From Elysia chlorotica (lineage: Eukaryota > Mollusca > Gastropoda > Plakobranchidae), in NCBI GenBank assembly GCA_003991915.1, contig RQTK01000288.1:1-64000 (forward strand): 64,000 bases of DNA, in the 5' to 3' direction. A program made the position numbers and the translations under genes. How positions within the stretch are numbered: the stretch's first letter is position 1; the number at the start of each line of letters is the position of its first letter. The notes beneath the pieces are model-generated. The model searched no databases, was not told the origin of the DNA, and saw nothing but the letters and a program-made list of their open reading frames with translations. Below, piece by piece: positions 12,381 to 22,310 of this stretch.

Positions 12381-15300
12381 GCAGGGGTGGGATTGGCGGT
12401 TTCACCAGACTCCACTTTGAGGTGACAGGATCCTGCGCAACGCAGCACAGACAGCAGTAGGTGAAGCTCGACAAGATGTCGTGCATTTCCGCCGATGTGC
12501 GGGCCGACTTTCCCAGCAGGCGCCGGGTGAATGTGTCCAGGCTGCCCGCATGGGCGACTATCAGGATGTCACCTGCGGAGAATAAAACAGCATGAGCGAC
12601 TATCAGGATGTCACCTGCGGAGAATAACAGGCAACAGCATGAGCGACTATCAGGATGTCACCTGCGGAGAATAAAACAGCATGAGGATGTCACCTGCGGA
12701 GAATAAAACAGCATGGGCGACTATCAGGATGTCACCTGCGGAGAATAAAACAGCATGAGCGACTATCAGGATGTCACCTGCGGAGAATAAAACAGCATGA
12801 GCGACTATCAGGATGTCACCTGCGGAGAATAAAACAGCATGGGCGACTATCAGGATGTCACCTGCGGAGAATAAAACAGCATGAGCGACTATCAGGATGT
12901 CACCTGCGGAGAATAAAACAGCATGAGCGACTATCAGGATGTCACCTGCGGAGAATAAAACAGCATGAGCGACTATCAGGATGTCACCTGCGGAGAATAA
13001 AACAGCATGAGCGACTATCAGGATGTCACCTGCGGAGAATAAAACAGCATGAGCGACTATCAGGATGTCACCTGTGGAGAATAAAAGGCAACAGCATGAG
13101 CGACTATCAGGATGTCACCTGTGGAGAATAAAACAGCATGAGCGACTATCAGGATGTCACCTGCGGAGAATAAAAGGCAACAGCATGAGCGACTATCAGG
13201 ATGTCACCTGCGGAGAATAAAACAGCATGAGCGACTATCAGGATGTCACCTGCGGAGAATAAAAGGCAACAGCATGAGCGACTATCAGGATGTCACCTGC
13301 GGAGAATAAAAGGCAACAGCATGAGCGACTATCAGGATGTCACCTGCGGAGAATAAAACAGCATGAGCGACTATCAGGATGTCACCTGCGGAGAATAAAA
13401 CAGCATGAGCGACTATCAGGATGTCACCTGCGGAGAATAAAACAGCATGAGCGACTATCAGGATGTCACCTGTGGAGAATAAAACAGCATGAGCGACTAT
13501 CAGGATGTCACCTGCGGAGAATAAAACAGCATGAGCGACTATCAGGATGTCACCTGTGGAGAATAAAACAGCATGAGCGACTATCAGATCACCTGCGGAG
13601 AATAAAACAGCATGAGCGACTATCAGGATGTCACCTGCGGAGAATAAAAGGCAACAGCATGAGCGACTATCAGGATGTCACCTGTGGAGAATAAAAGGCA
13701 ACAGCATGAGCGACTATCAGGATGTCACCTGCGGAGAATAAAACAGCATGAGCGACTATCAGGATGTCACCTGCGGAGAATAAAACAGCATGAGCGACTA
13801 TCAGGATGTCACCTGAGGAGAATAAAAAACAAAAGCATGAGCGACTATCAGGATGTCACCTGCGGAGAATAAAACAGCATGAGCGACTATCAGGATGTCA
13901 CCTGCGGAGAATAAAAGGCAACAGCATGAGCGACTATCAGGATGTCACCTGCGGAGAATAAAAGGCAACAGCATGAGCGACTATCAGGATGTCACCTGCG
14001 GAGAATAAAAGGCAACAGCATACAGCACTATCAGGATTCACCTTTCTTTAAATGATGGTAGAAGTCTTACTTTCCCGCTCCTTCCCCAATCCAACACATT
14101 CCTAGGAAATATAATATGCTTAAATCAAGAAAGCTGTTAGAGGTAAATGCTTCTGATACCATTCCATTAGAAAGTACAGCAGAAGGACAGACTGCCTATG
14201 CTATTCCATCCCTTTTACAGGTACCGTGAGTTGTCGCAACAAAATGGTGACTGAAGAAATTATTTCTTTGATCTACAAAATTGTCTGCACACCCAGTTGA
14301 TGATGCTCTGAGTTTCAACCCTCAGACCTTCTTCTTGTCAAAAGGACAGTGTTTTAGCTGTATGGCGTCACATCGTTATTACCATCTCGTAGAGTTCAGA
14401 TACGATAGCAGTGAGAATCTTGGCTCAAACTCACCGTCATCATCGTGTGTCTTGAGAATGTGTTCAGCTAATCGATGGCAACGGTCGTAATACTCTGGGA
14501 CGGTCTCGTCTAGATTCAAATCCTTAATTCCCACAAACGGCCTGTGGATATACAAAGAAAAACAAAACAAAATTAATTTTTCAGTTGATCAGTGCTCTTC
14601 TGCCATAAGTTTTAATAAAATGTTAGTCTGTTTCTGTTTCTAGCTAAACGCACTAAATAATTTGTGCATTTAAAATAATTCAAAGTATTATTAAAATTCT
14701 TTTATTAACAAACAAAACTAGGCACCGAAAACATGGTTTACATCAATGCTTCAGCCACTCTGAGCTAATCGAGTTGGATTCAGATGCCATAAGCTTACTT
14801 GTGGTCTACATTAATGTTGAAGTTAGTATGAACTAACCCCATAAACTTACTTGTGGTCTACGTTAATGCTGAAGCCACTCTGAACTAACCCCATAAACTT
14901 ACTTGTGGTCTACATTAATGCTGAATCCACTCTGAACTAACCCCATAAACTTACTTGTGGTCTACGTTAATGCTGAAGCCACTATGAACTAACCCCATAA
15001 ACTTACTTGTGGTCTACGTTAATGCTGAAGTTAGTATGAACTAACCCCATAAACTTACTTGTGGTCTACGTTAATGCTGAAGCCACTATGAACTAACCCC
15101 ATAAACCTTGTGGTTACACAGGCATGGCACTTTTGTACCAGCCGTACCACTCAAAGGCTGACGGTTCAATGCAGATCTTTGCATCGTTGCCCATACCTGC
15201 AAATGTACATGCAAATCATCAGGAATCTCATTCAGCTTAGTCAGGTAATGATGGACTCACTCTAGCTACTACATTTTTGAAAAATAAGACTAGGAGGCGT

Positions 15301-15802
15301 CTTTCTTTCTCTCTAATTATCCTATTACAATGTTTCTATGCAGACAATAGTGTCATACAATGTTTCCATAGTACTTCACCTTTCTCGTACTGTGATGCAT
15401 ATAGCTTTGCTACTATTTTCTTGCTCATAAAAAACATTTATTTTTTTAACTGCTGAAGTTTATATAACTATTATAAAAAAAATGCTGCAAATTGATATTT
15501 CATTACTGGTATTTCAAGTAAAACTAAATTTTCAAATTCTATGACACTTGATTTAATTAAAATTTACTATTTCATGATAGTATTAAATATACTCAATCTT
15601 GATAGCAAGCCATAGAGATACTTCACTAAAATTGACCAGCATGTATTATAATTCAAATCTGAAAGTTACCGTCGACAACATTCTGGGCTGTTTGCACACA
15701 TCTCAGAGAGGGAGAGCAGTAGACATGCTGGATGTTCACACGTTCTCTGCCTAGGGCATCACCTGATAAGCACATTACATGTGTGTGATTTTTACACGCA
15801 TA

Positions 15803-15846
<44 letters not shown>

Positions 15847-18020
15847 CATTATTATTAGGGCATCATCTGATAAGCAAATTACACGTGTGTGATTTTTACA
15901 TGCATGTTCTGTTGACATCTTCTCTCAGCAAATGCATTTACAGAATCAACAAGAGAGTCTAGTATTGTGTCAGTGAAAATAGTAGAGTATGCATCCATAG
16001 GGGAGCAGTTGTCAGGCAAAACACCGGGTTGAATGCCTGGTGGTTTCGATGGTAGAAACCTAAAATTGCAGCTTGTCCTGTCTCCTTGAGTGGCTGGCTC
16101 CCAGTCACTGGGTTCATTCCTAGATCTAGATCTAGATCCAGGGTCTTGGTTTGAGCTTGAGGTGGCTTGAGGGCCTGGGGTTTGAGTTGTTGAGGGCCCA
16201 GGTGTTGGTTCAGGTTCAGAATCAGACGAGTCAGAACTGGACCCCTCATACTCGCTAGAATTTAGATCTAGATCTAAATCATCGTCACTGTTGTCTAACA
16301 AAGACAAAACATCTTCGGTCCTAAAACGTTTAGGTGGTCGTACATTCCGATTGGGTCTAGAGGAAGCCATAACTAACCACAGTAGATGAGTATATAGGGC
16401 CTTTCAATTCAGTTGCAGAAGATCGCAAGTGCGGATTTTAGATCTAGTTTGCTGTCTTGATAAGAGGTACTTCTCAGAGACAAAAACGGAGCCAAAAGTG
16501 CCTAAAATGTTGTAAACTTCCGTCAAAAACATCAAAAGTTGGATTGGCAACGTATTTCGTTTCAGATAAGGTGGATTGGATGTTTATTTTGATGTAAGGT
16601 TTCACTATCGGCAACCAACGGAGCCTCCGTTGATGCGATAAAAATGACTGTACCGATCAACGGAGCCTCCGTTGATGCGACTGACCTTGACCTACCAATC
16701 AACGGAGCGTCCGTTGATGCGAGTGGAAAGAGTTAAATCAGTTAACAGCAATGGTAATAATTAATAATTAATAATAATAATATTATTAATATTATTAGGG
16801 CATCACTTGATAAGCAAATTACATGTGTGTGACTTTTACACGCATAAAAACCACAAACAAACCAAGTTTCAAAATGGTTTCCATATAACTTCCTCTGCTT
16901 TAAACTACAATAATTTCATATCGCTGTAAACAGTAACATGATGTGGATTTAATGGCTACGACATATGCAATTCTGATATTTCATAAACCTTTCTGCACAG
17001 AAGTTGCTTAGAAATCTACGGTGGAAACCTCATAATTCAAATTGCTTGGGATTAATCTAAACTTCGAATTACAGGGAGGGAAACACATGAACCACACAAG
17101 TGTTAAAATTAGTACACAGAATTTTACTGCTTTTTATAATGGTTTCCTATTGTTTTCTTTCTACAGCAATCTTCTCTCAACCCAATTTCTTTAAAATGGA
17201 CCCAATCTACAAGGTTTTGTTCATTGACATTCTTACACCATTGGTATTAGCGATATTGAAAGATTGCAGGTTGCATACAAAATTTAAAAGAGATAAAAAA
17301 AAAAGAATATTTTTATATACCTGTAGCTCTTGCCTGAAACCGGCCAAGTTCAGTGAGTGGACTGTCCTTCACATAATCCATGTGATTTTGCCGCTGTATC
17401 ATCGTTGTTGGTAGATTAAGATCTGTCTGAGTATAGTGACCTGAAAATGAATTTATTGTCACAGGTTAATTTCACAATAATCTTTTAGTTATTTGCTAGC
17501 ACAAACTTAGTCTTTCTGTAACAGGGAACAAAGTGAACAATGTGGAAAGGTGTACTAAAATCAAGGTTATGATGTTATACTATAGACTATAGTTGATGTC
17601 TTTTTGAGTGAGATTTTGCCAGAAAGTACACTTGGATCTCTATGTATATAAAAGTAATTTAACAGGATTTGAGGAGCTGCCTGTCACACTGACTACGATA
17701 ATTAAACTAAGGAATATTAAGAAAAATAAAAAAATTTCAGAACTTTCAATGGGATTCACAATTTACTGAGTATGTTTTTTGCATTATAAAATATATTAAA
17801 AATTATCAACCAAAATGTACTTAAAGGGGAAACAATAAAATGTAAAACCTTTATCATCAAAGCACTTGGATACCCAGGCTCTTCCAAAAGCGAAATCACA
17901 GCGTTCTCCGTGGCGCATTATGAACAATCTCCTAGACCCTGGAGAACCAGCAGGGAAATGGCCGTTTTCCTTGGCAGAGGTCTTTTTCTCAGACACAGTT
18001 GAGCGTCCTTTTGAGGCCAT
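12352..18020 (-). CDS. Histidine-phosphatase (PGM-like) protein related to UBASH3/Sts C-terminal domain
   Basis: Branch-2 histidine phosphatase domain like that of UBASH3A/B (Sts, tyrosine phosphatases) and ecdysteroid-phosphate phosphatases. Minus-strand exons in transcript order: 17849-18020 (ATG at 18020, A at -3), 17321-17440, 15670-15762, 15120-15196, an unresolved mini-exon in 14793-15118, 14435-14541, 12352-12572 (TGA 12352-12354). Seen: the phosphohistidine motif [17 protein letters not shown] near residue 30, [74 protein letters not shown], then [12 protein letters not shown] carrying the second catalytic His, and [15 protein letters not shown]. Length about 275 residues. Only about 25 residues precede the phosphatase domain, so the UBA, 2H and SH3 regions of UBASH3 are absent. 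About 8 residues between SAMP and FSIN are not recovered. Both surviving catalytic motifs look intact; substrate unknown. Confidence 0.85.
12547..14035 (-). repeat. Minisatellite built from a splice acceptor plus first exon codons, about 34 copies
   Basis: Unit of 42 bp, with a 46-bp variant carrying GGCA and a few shorter ones, repeated about 34 times. On the minus strand each unit reads pyrimidine-rich TTTTATTCTCCGCAG then GTGACATCCTGATAGTCGCT: the intron end and the first codons (GDILIVAHA) of the last phosphatase exon, which begins at 12572. Variants change CCGCAG to CCACAG or CCTCAG, so acceptor AG is retained throughout. In 42-bp units the frame stays open as [14 protein letters not shown]; the 46-bp variant shifts frame. 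Plus-strand frames over the array are artefacts. Confidence 0.95.
14793..15118 (-). repeat. 52-bp tandem repeat carrying an exon 3' end and its donor, 6 copies
   Basis: Exact 52-bp period; units start at about 14793, 14845, 14897, 14949, 15001 and 15053, with a partial unit beyond. On the minus strand each unit contains TTCAGCATTAACGTAGACCA, reading FSINVDHK of the phosphatase, then the strong donor GTAAGT, then GGGGTTAG, which could act as an acceptor for the next unit. Phase at the donor (two bases of a Lys codon) fits the exon at 14541. The upstream exon ends in a partial unit around 15105-15119 and about 8 expected residues are missing, so the true splice path is unresolved. Confidence 0.9.
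15752..15905 (-). repeat. Duplicated acceptor of phosphatase exon 3, separated by (ATA)n/(TTA)n
   Basis: GGGCATCACCTGATAAGCAC (15755-15774; minus strand: acceptor CTTATCAG then GTGATGCCC) is repeated at about 15859-15905 and once more at 16799-16848, beyond the piggyBac insertion. Copies are joined by (AAT)n followed by (ATT)n, itself an inverted repeat able to form a hairpin. The copy at 15762 leads into the real exon; the others are decoys. Confidence 0.8.
15906..16736 (-). mobile_element. piggyBac-type DNA transposon, 5' part only
   Basis: The minus-strand frame starting at 16370 reads [16 protein letters not shown], then a Ser/Asp/Glu-rich stretch, [20 protein letters not shown] and [20 protein letters not shown]. 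This matches the N-terminal region and the start of the transposase domain of piggyBac/PGBD proteins. The frame ends at 15879, before any DDE catalytic residue, so the rest is missing. The upstream end is TTAA at 16733-16736 followed (minus strand) by CTCTTTCCACTCGCATCAAC, consistent with piggyBac targeting of TTAA. The other terminus is not found. It lies in a phosphatase intron, in the gene's own orientation. Confidence 0.8.
16614..16720. repeat. Three near-palindromic subterminal repeats of the piggyBac element
   Basis: CAACGGAGCCTCCGTTGATG at about 16616, then again at about 16658 and (with one change) 16700, about 42 bp apart. Each holds inverted arms CAACGGA/TCCGTTG around a 3-nt centre. 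Their position just inside the TTAA end suggests transposase-binding sites, by analogy with subterminal repeats of other DNA transposons; function is inferred. Confidence 0.75.
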
Positions 18021-18855
18021 ATTGTTTGTTTTTACTGGGGATACAAGTCAGATATTAAGAAAGGGCTATAAAATCAAAATGAGATATTGTATTTATGTTA
18101 AAAATGATTTAACGTGCATTATTTCATAAATGGGTAATGGATACTTTTGTTATAAAATTTATGTCATAAAGGCATACATCTAGGGTTGATACAAATACAA
18201 TTTTGTAGTAAGCTTACATGCAAATAAAATTTTATAGGGTATTTATACAAGACTTCTATACATCTAGAAACATAGATCGAGATCGGTAAAGAAAGTTTGT
18301 TAACAGAGTGCCCATTTTAGTTCATTATGAACTAGATCTAAAGACAAATTATTCTATCAATTTATTTGGAATGTAGATCTAGGTCTAATATTGTACTATG
18401 ATGCATACGTCACCTCTATAAATAAAAGTTGTGAGAGACTTATGATTCCTCAAATGTATGCATCATGTAAGCTAGATCTATCAACCTTAAAAATAACCAA
18501 ATACCCTCTAGTTCGCCATTACATTAGATTGATAGATTCTATATCAAGATCGATATCTAGATCTAGGCTACTTATGTTAGAAACAGACGGAAAACAAACT
18601 AAAGGAGTTGGTAGAATAAGACATACGTGCTTTGAATCTTTATTTATATTAGATTTATCAGTAATCTGAATCTCCAAGTTTTGGGCTGAACCACATTGGA
18701 CACTTGATTATAATGTCTGGTTGGAAGAACAATGACTATGAGTATTGTGTCTGACTGATTATTACGATTGTTATCCAGAGTGATGTTTCTTTGAAGTTCC
18801 TAAGAACATTAATTTCTCAGTGTAATCAGAATCTATTTTTAGATCTGGAAAATTT
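18021..18855 (-). other. Upstream region of the phosphatase gene, rich in AGATCT
   Basis: Sequence 5' of the phosphatase ATG. No other gene recognised. TAGATC/AGATCT hexamers recur densely at 18335-18570. No clear TATA box or initiator could be chosen, so the promoter is only inferred from position. Confidence 0.4.
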
Positions 18856-18984
18856 NNNNNNNNNNNNNNNNNNNNNNNNNNNNNNNNNNNNNNNNNNNNN
18901 NNNNNNNNNNNNNNNNNNNNNNNNNNNNNNNNNNNNNNNNNNNNNNNNNNNNNNNNNNNNNNNNNNNNNNNNNNNNNNNNNNNN
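18856..18984. other. Assembly gap (129 N)
   Basis: 129 consecutive N, immediately followed by GGGGACAG and a roughly 55-bp (AG)n microsatellite (18991-19045). The gap probably reflects failure to sequence through the repeat. Confidence 0.99.
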
Positions 18985-18987
18985 GGG

Positions 18988-19045
<58 letters not shown>

Positions 19046-19049
<4 letters not shown>

Positions 19050-21789
19050 ATTAAGAAGTTGGCGTTGATGATCATGTCCTTCCTCGCACTTCACAGGTCA
19101 ACCCTTCTGTCTCTATCAATCAATCTTCCTCAACATGCCTCAGATCGTTCACATTCTTGGTTAAAATTTAATATGTAATGACCTATCTTTATAAAGGATC
19201 AATTTTGTAACGAGGATTACATAAAACGGCTGCTTCAATGGACTTGAAACTCTTTAAGTGCATTGGTTTTGCTGTAAACTCAATACGAAAGTAGCTTAAA
19301 CATTTCCACCAAATTTTTGTTAAATAATCTCATAAAAATGCATTGTTACGGCAAAAAATTATGCTAACTTAAGATCGCTATGTTTAGATCAAAAGTAAGT
19401 TAACTTGACGTATAATACATTATAATTTTAGCTATATGTATTTTATCGATTGCTTGATAAAAAATGTATTTGAGCAACACAATGGGAAAGCTGCTATATG
19501 AACGCACTTTATTCTTATTATGTTGAAGAGAGTGAGGGAGTGTGGGAGAAAGGAACTGCTTACTTTCACCACTAATTTTACCACACAAAAAAAACCAAAA
19601 CAAATGCAGGTAGAACCTTTTTAATGTTACCATTACAATCATGATAGTGCCTCATTGTGTCCCCCAAGTTACAGGTCAGAGCAAAAGTAAAGCCCTCTCT
19701 GAGAAGTTTCCAGAAGAATCCTATAGATCTACCGAGACAAGGGCATCAGCTCAGATTTGAAATGCTGACCTCCATTTCTCAGTACAAAGCCCTAACCAAG
19801 AACTAGCGACACTTGCATGTGCCAAAACGATAGTAAAATCAACTTCATATTGACTCCAAAATCAACAATATAAGTAAAATTTAAATCACTTTTGACTTTG
19901 ATGACAGCAAATTGAGAAAGTAATCACTCTTTTCCACTTCAGTGTAGTACATGCAATTAATAATTATTCAACATTTTGGCTGTTATCAGTGTTAGCGCTG
20001 TTTAGTTACAAATATTTTTTATGCAACTTTATCCATTTTAGTTTTGCATTATGCATTGTTTTAGGACTATATATATATATATTTATATATAATGACCCTT
20101 TGATATCTTATCTTTCAAGTTTTAGTTATTACTACATAAAAATTATGTATAGGTTATGACAATGTATCTATGTTATTGTTAATAATGAGCTTTAGTGCAA
20201 TAAATTCAATAGTGCAAACAGACTTAGGTTTGAACAAATGTTCAAAATATGTCCAGAAGAAGTTACAGATGTTCCAAATCAACAACGCCTAAAAAGTATG
20301 TATTAAAAAAAAACCATCATAAGCAGACAAATGGAGCAGTAAGAATAAAGTTGGAAATATCAAATAGTGTGCAACAATTTGCATAAAAAATCAGCAATGA
20401 AAGAATTATAATTTTTAACAAAGAAGAAAAACAATATTGAAAAAAAATCAAACAACAAAGGAGCAGTTTAATTCTTTTTATTTTATTTTCATAATTTCCT
20501 ATTGCACATTTCAGTTATGAAAGAATATATGACATTCCAATTGCAATGTCAAAAGGTAGCACAAACAAAGAGAGCATTCACTAAAAAGTTAGTTTTCCTT
20601 CAATGTTGAAGAGACAGTATCTAATTTATCTAATAATATAGTCCTCAGAAATAAAGTTATATTAATATAGAGGAAAATATAATTCCGGTGCAAATTTTTT
20701 TCAGCAACATGTCTAATCTTGAATAAAGTTCACTCTAAAAAAAATAATAAAGGCATTTATATAGGATCTGAATAATTACTAAACGATATAATTATAAAAT
20801 TTGTGCACATAATCAAAAGAGTTACACATTTTCCACTTGTATTTGCAGCAAACCCAGTCATATTTTAGCACCACAACCACTCTTGCCTTCATATCGAGAA
20901 TTATTCCTTTTGTACCGTAATTGACTCAAATTTTATATGATGGGCAATAATAAATAAAACTAAATGTGTATGTTTAATGGCATAGAAAGTTAGAATGAAT
21001 AAAGGTTTACAATTTACATCAAACACTTGATCAGACTATTTGAACAAAACAATAACTATTATTCTGTCTATGTCTATGGAACGTTTTTGAAAATAAAGGT
21101 TCAATTAGTATAATCTTTATAAATTTCTGTTGAAGAAACAGCAAACATAGGCCAGCCATTTTGGAATATGGACGATTGTCAAAAAAGGCATTTTAAGAGT
21201 TTTAAACAATTATTTGTAACAATCGTCCAGAAGACTAAAGAGTTTCTACTATACCCATGTTGAGTTAAATTCTAGGTGTCAATTTAACTAAAATACTGTT
21301 AATATAGAAAAATACATTTTCCCCAAGACTGACACTCATTATAAATTTAGGGGCAAAACATAGCCCACCTGTAGAGGTTACATCAACATCACAAAAGCTA
21401 TTACAAATGTTTAAAAGTGGAAAACATTTTTTGCAAACCTTTAAGTTGGCTGCCATCCTCATTTTGTTAAAAGTGCCTGATCTTTTAACTAGAGGATAGC
21501 TCAGTAGGGTTTTAACTAGAGTTTTTCTATTTTCACCAAGAAGAGAGTGCCAGAATAGCTCAGTCTTAAAAGGCTGATTTCAACAATAAGATATTCTGCC
21601 TATGTCTATGAAATTTAATTTTGTGGGTGGTACTTTCCTAAAATATTTATAAATTCCAGATTGTAAATTTCAAAAATTTTCAAAGTAAGCATATATCCAC
21701 CATTTAAAACATTCGACTATGGTCAAAATAGTCAGTTTAAGTGTTATGCAGAATTCACTGTAGTCAGGTTTTTTTTCTTAAAAAATTAG
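19046..21789. other. AT-rich region between the phosphatase promoter and EXOC8 3' end
   Basis: No coding sequence recognised. Around 19640-19810 a segment read on the minus strand (GCTAGTTCTTGGTTAGGGC ... GCATTTCAAATCTGAGC) resembles the tRNA-like head of the SINE family found elsewhere here, but weakly. Part of the region may be EXOC8 3'UTR. Confidence 0.4.
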
Positions 21790-22310
21790 CTCTAGCCTTC
21801 ACTAGGACATGATAAAGTCTATCACTTGCGCTCAACATTCTTGACTTTGGGGTCCATATAATGTGTGGAGCAATAAATATTAGCAAAAATCTAAAACTAT
21901 CACAATATAAGCATAGAAAAAAATGGCAGTATTGGCGAAGGATAATGCTCAAAATAGGAAAAATCGTCTTTCAGCCTCGATCCTCCACTCTGATATCAAG
22001 CGGAACATCACCATTACCCCCTGAGCCAAGCTATCACATAGCCATCACTTGTGCTTTGAAATGGCTTTGAATCTGTACTCCGACATCGTCAACCCTGCAC
22101 CAAGATCTTGTGAAGTCCATCACTTGTGCACAAAATTTCCTTTAATCTGTAACCCCGGATAATGAGTAAGATCTTGTGCAGCCCATCACTCCCACACCAT
22201 TACCCTCTGAGCTAAAATACCATGTAGCCATAACTTGTGCACAAATCTGCCCTCGGATATCGTCAACCCCGGATGACGAGTAAGATCTTGTGCATCCCAT
22301 CACTTGCGCA
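21790..22310 (-). repeat. Degenerate tandem copies of the EXOC8 stop-codon region
   Basis: AAGATCTTGTGCATCCCATC followed by ACTTGCGCACCATGGCTC (22283-22320) spans the EXOC8 C-terminus (MVRK-stop on the minus strand). Related blocks with AAGATCTTGTG and CCATCACTTG occur at about 22106 and 22168, and shorter echoes (CATCACTTGTGC, CTATCACTTGCGC) near 21817, 22027 and 22227. The copies are diverged and lie beyond the stop, so they are older non-coding duplications of the coding edge. Confidence 0.65.

Noticed and set aside
12540-14040. Repeat array looks superficially like a CRISPR array or a repeat-protein gene on the plus strand
   Set aside because: Units are contiguous without unique spacers and derive from a minus-strand splice acceptor; the genome is eukaryotic. 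Plus-strand frames are interrupted by stops and have no family match.
17010-17085. Tigger-like terminal sequence (GGTGGAAACCTCATAATTCA ... TTCGAATTACAGGG)
   Set aside because: Only one short piece seen, no partner end or TA duplication identified.
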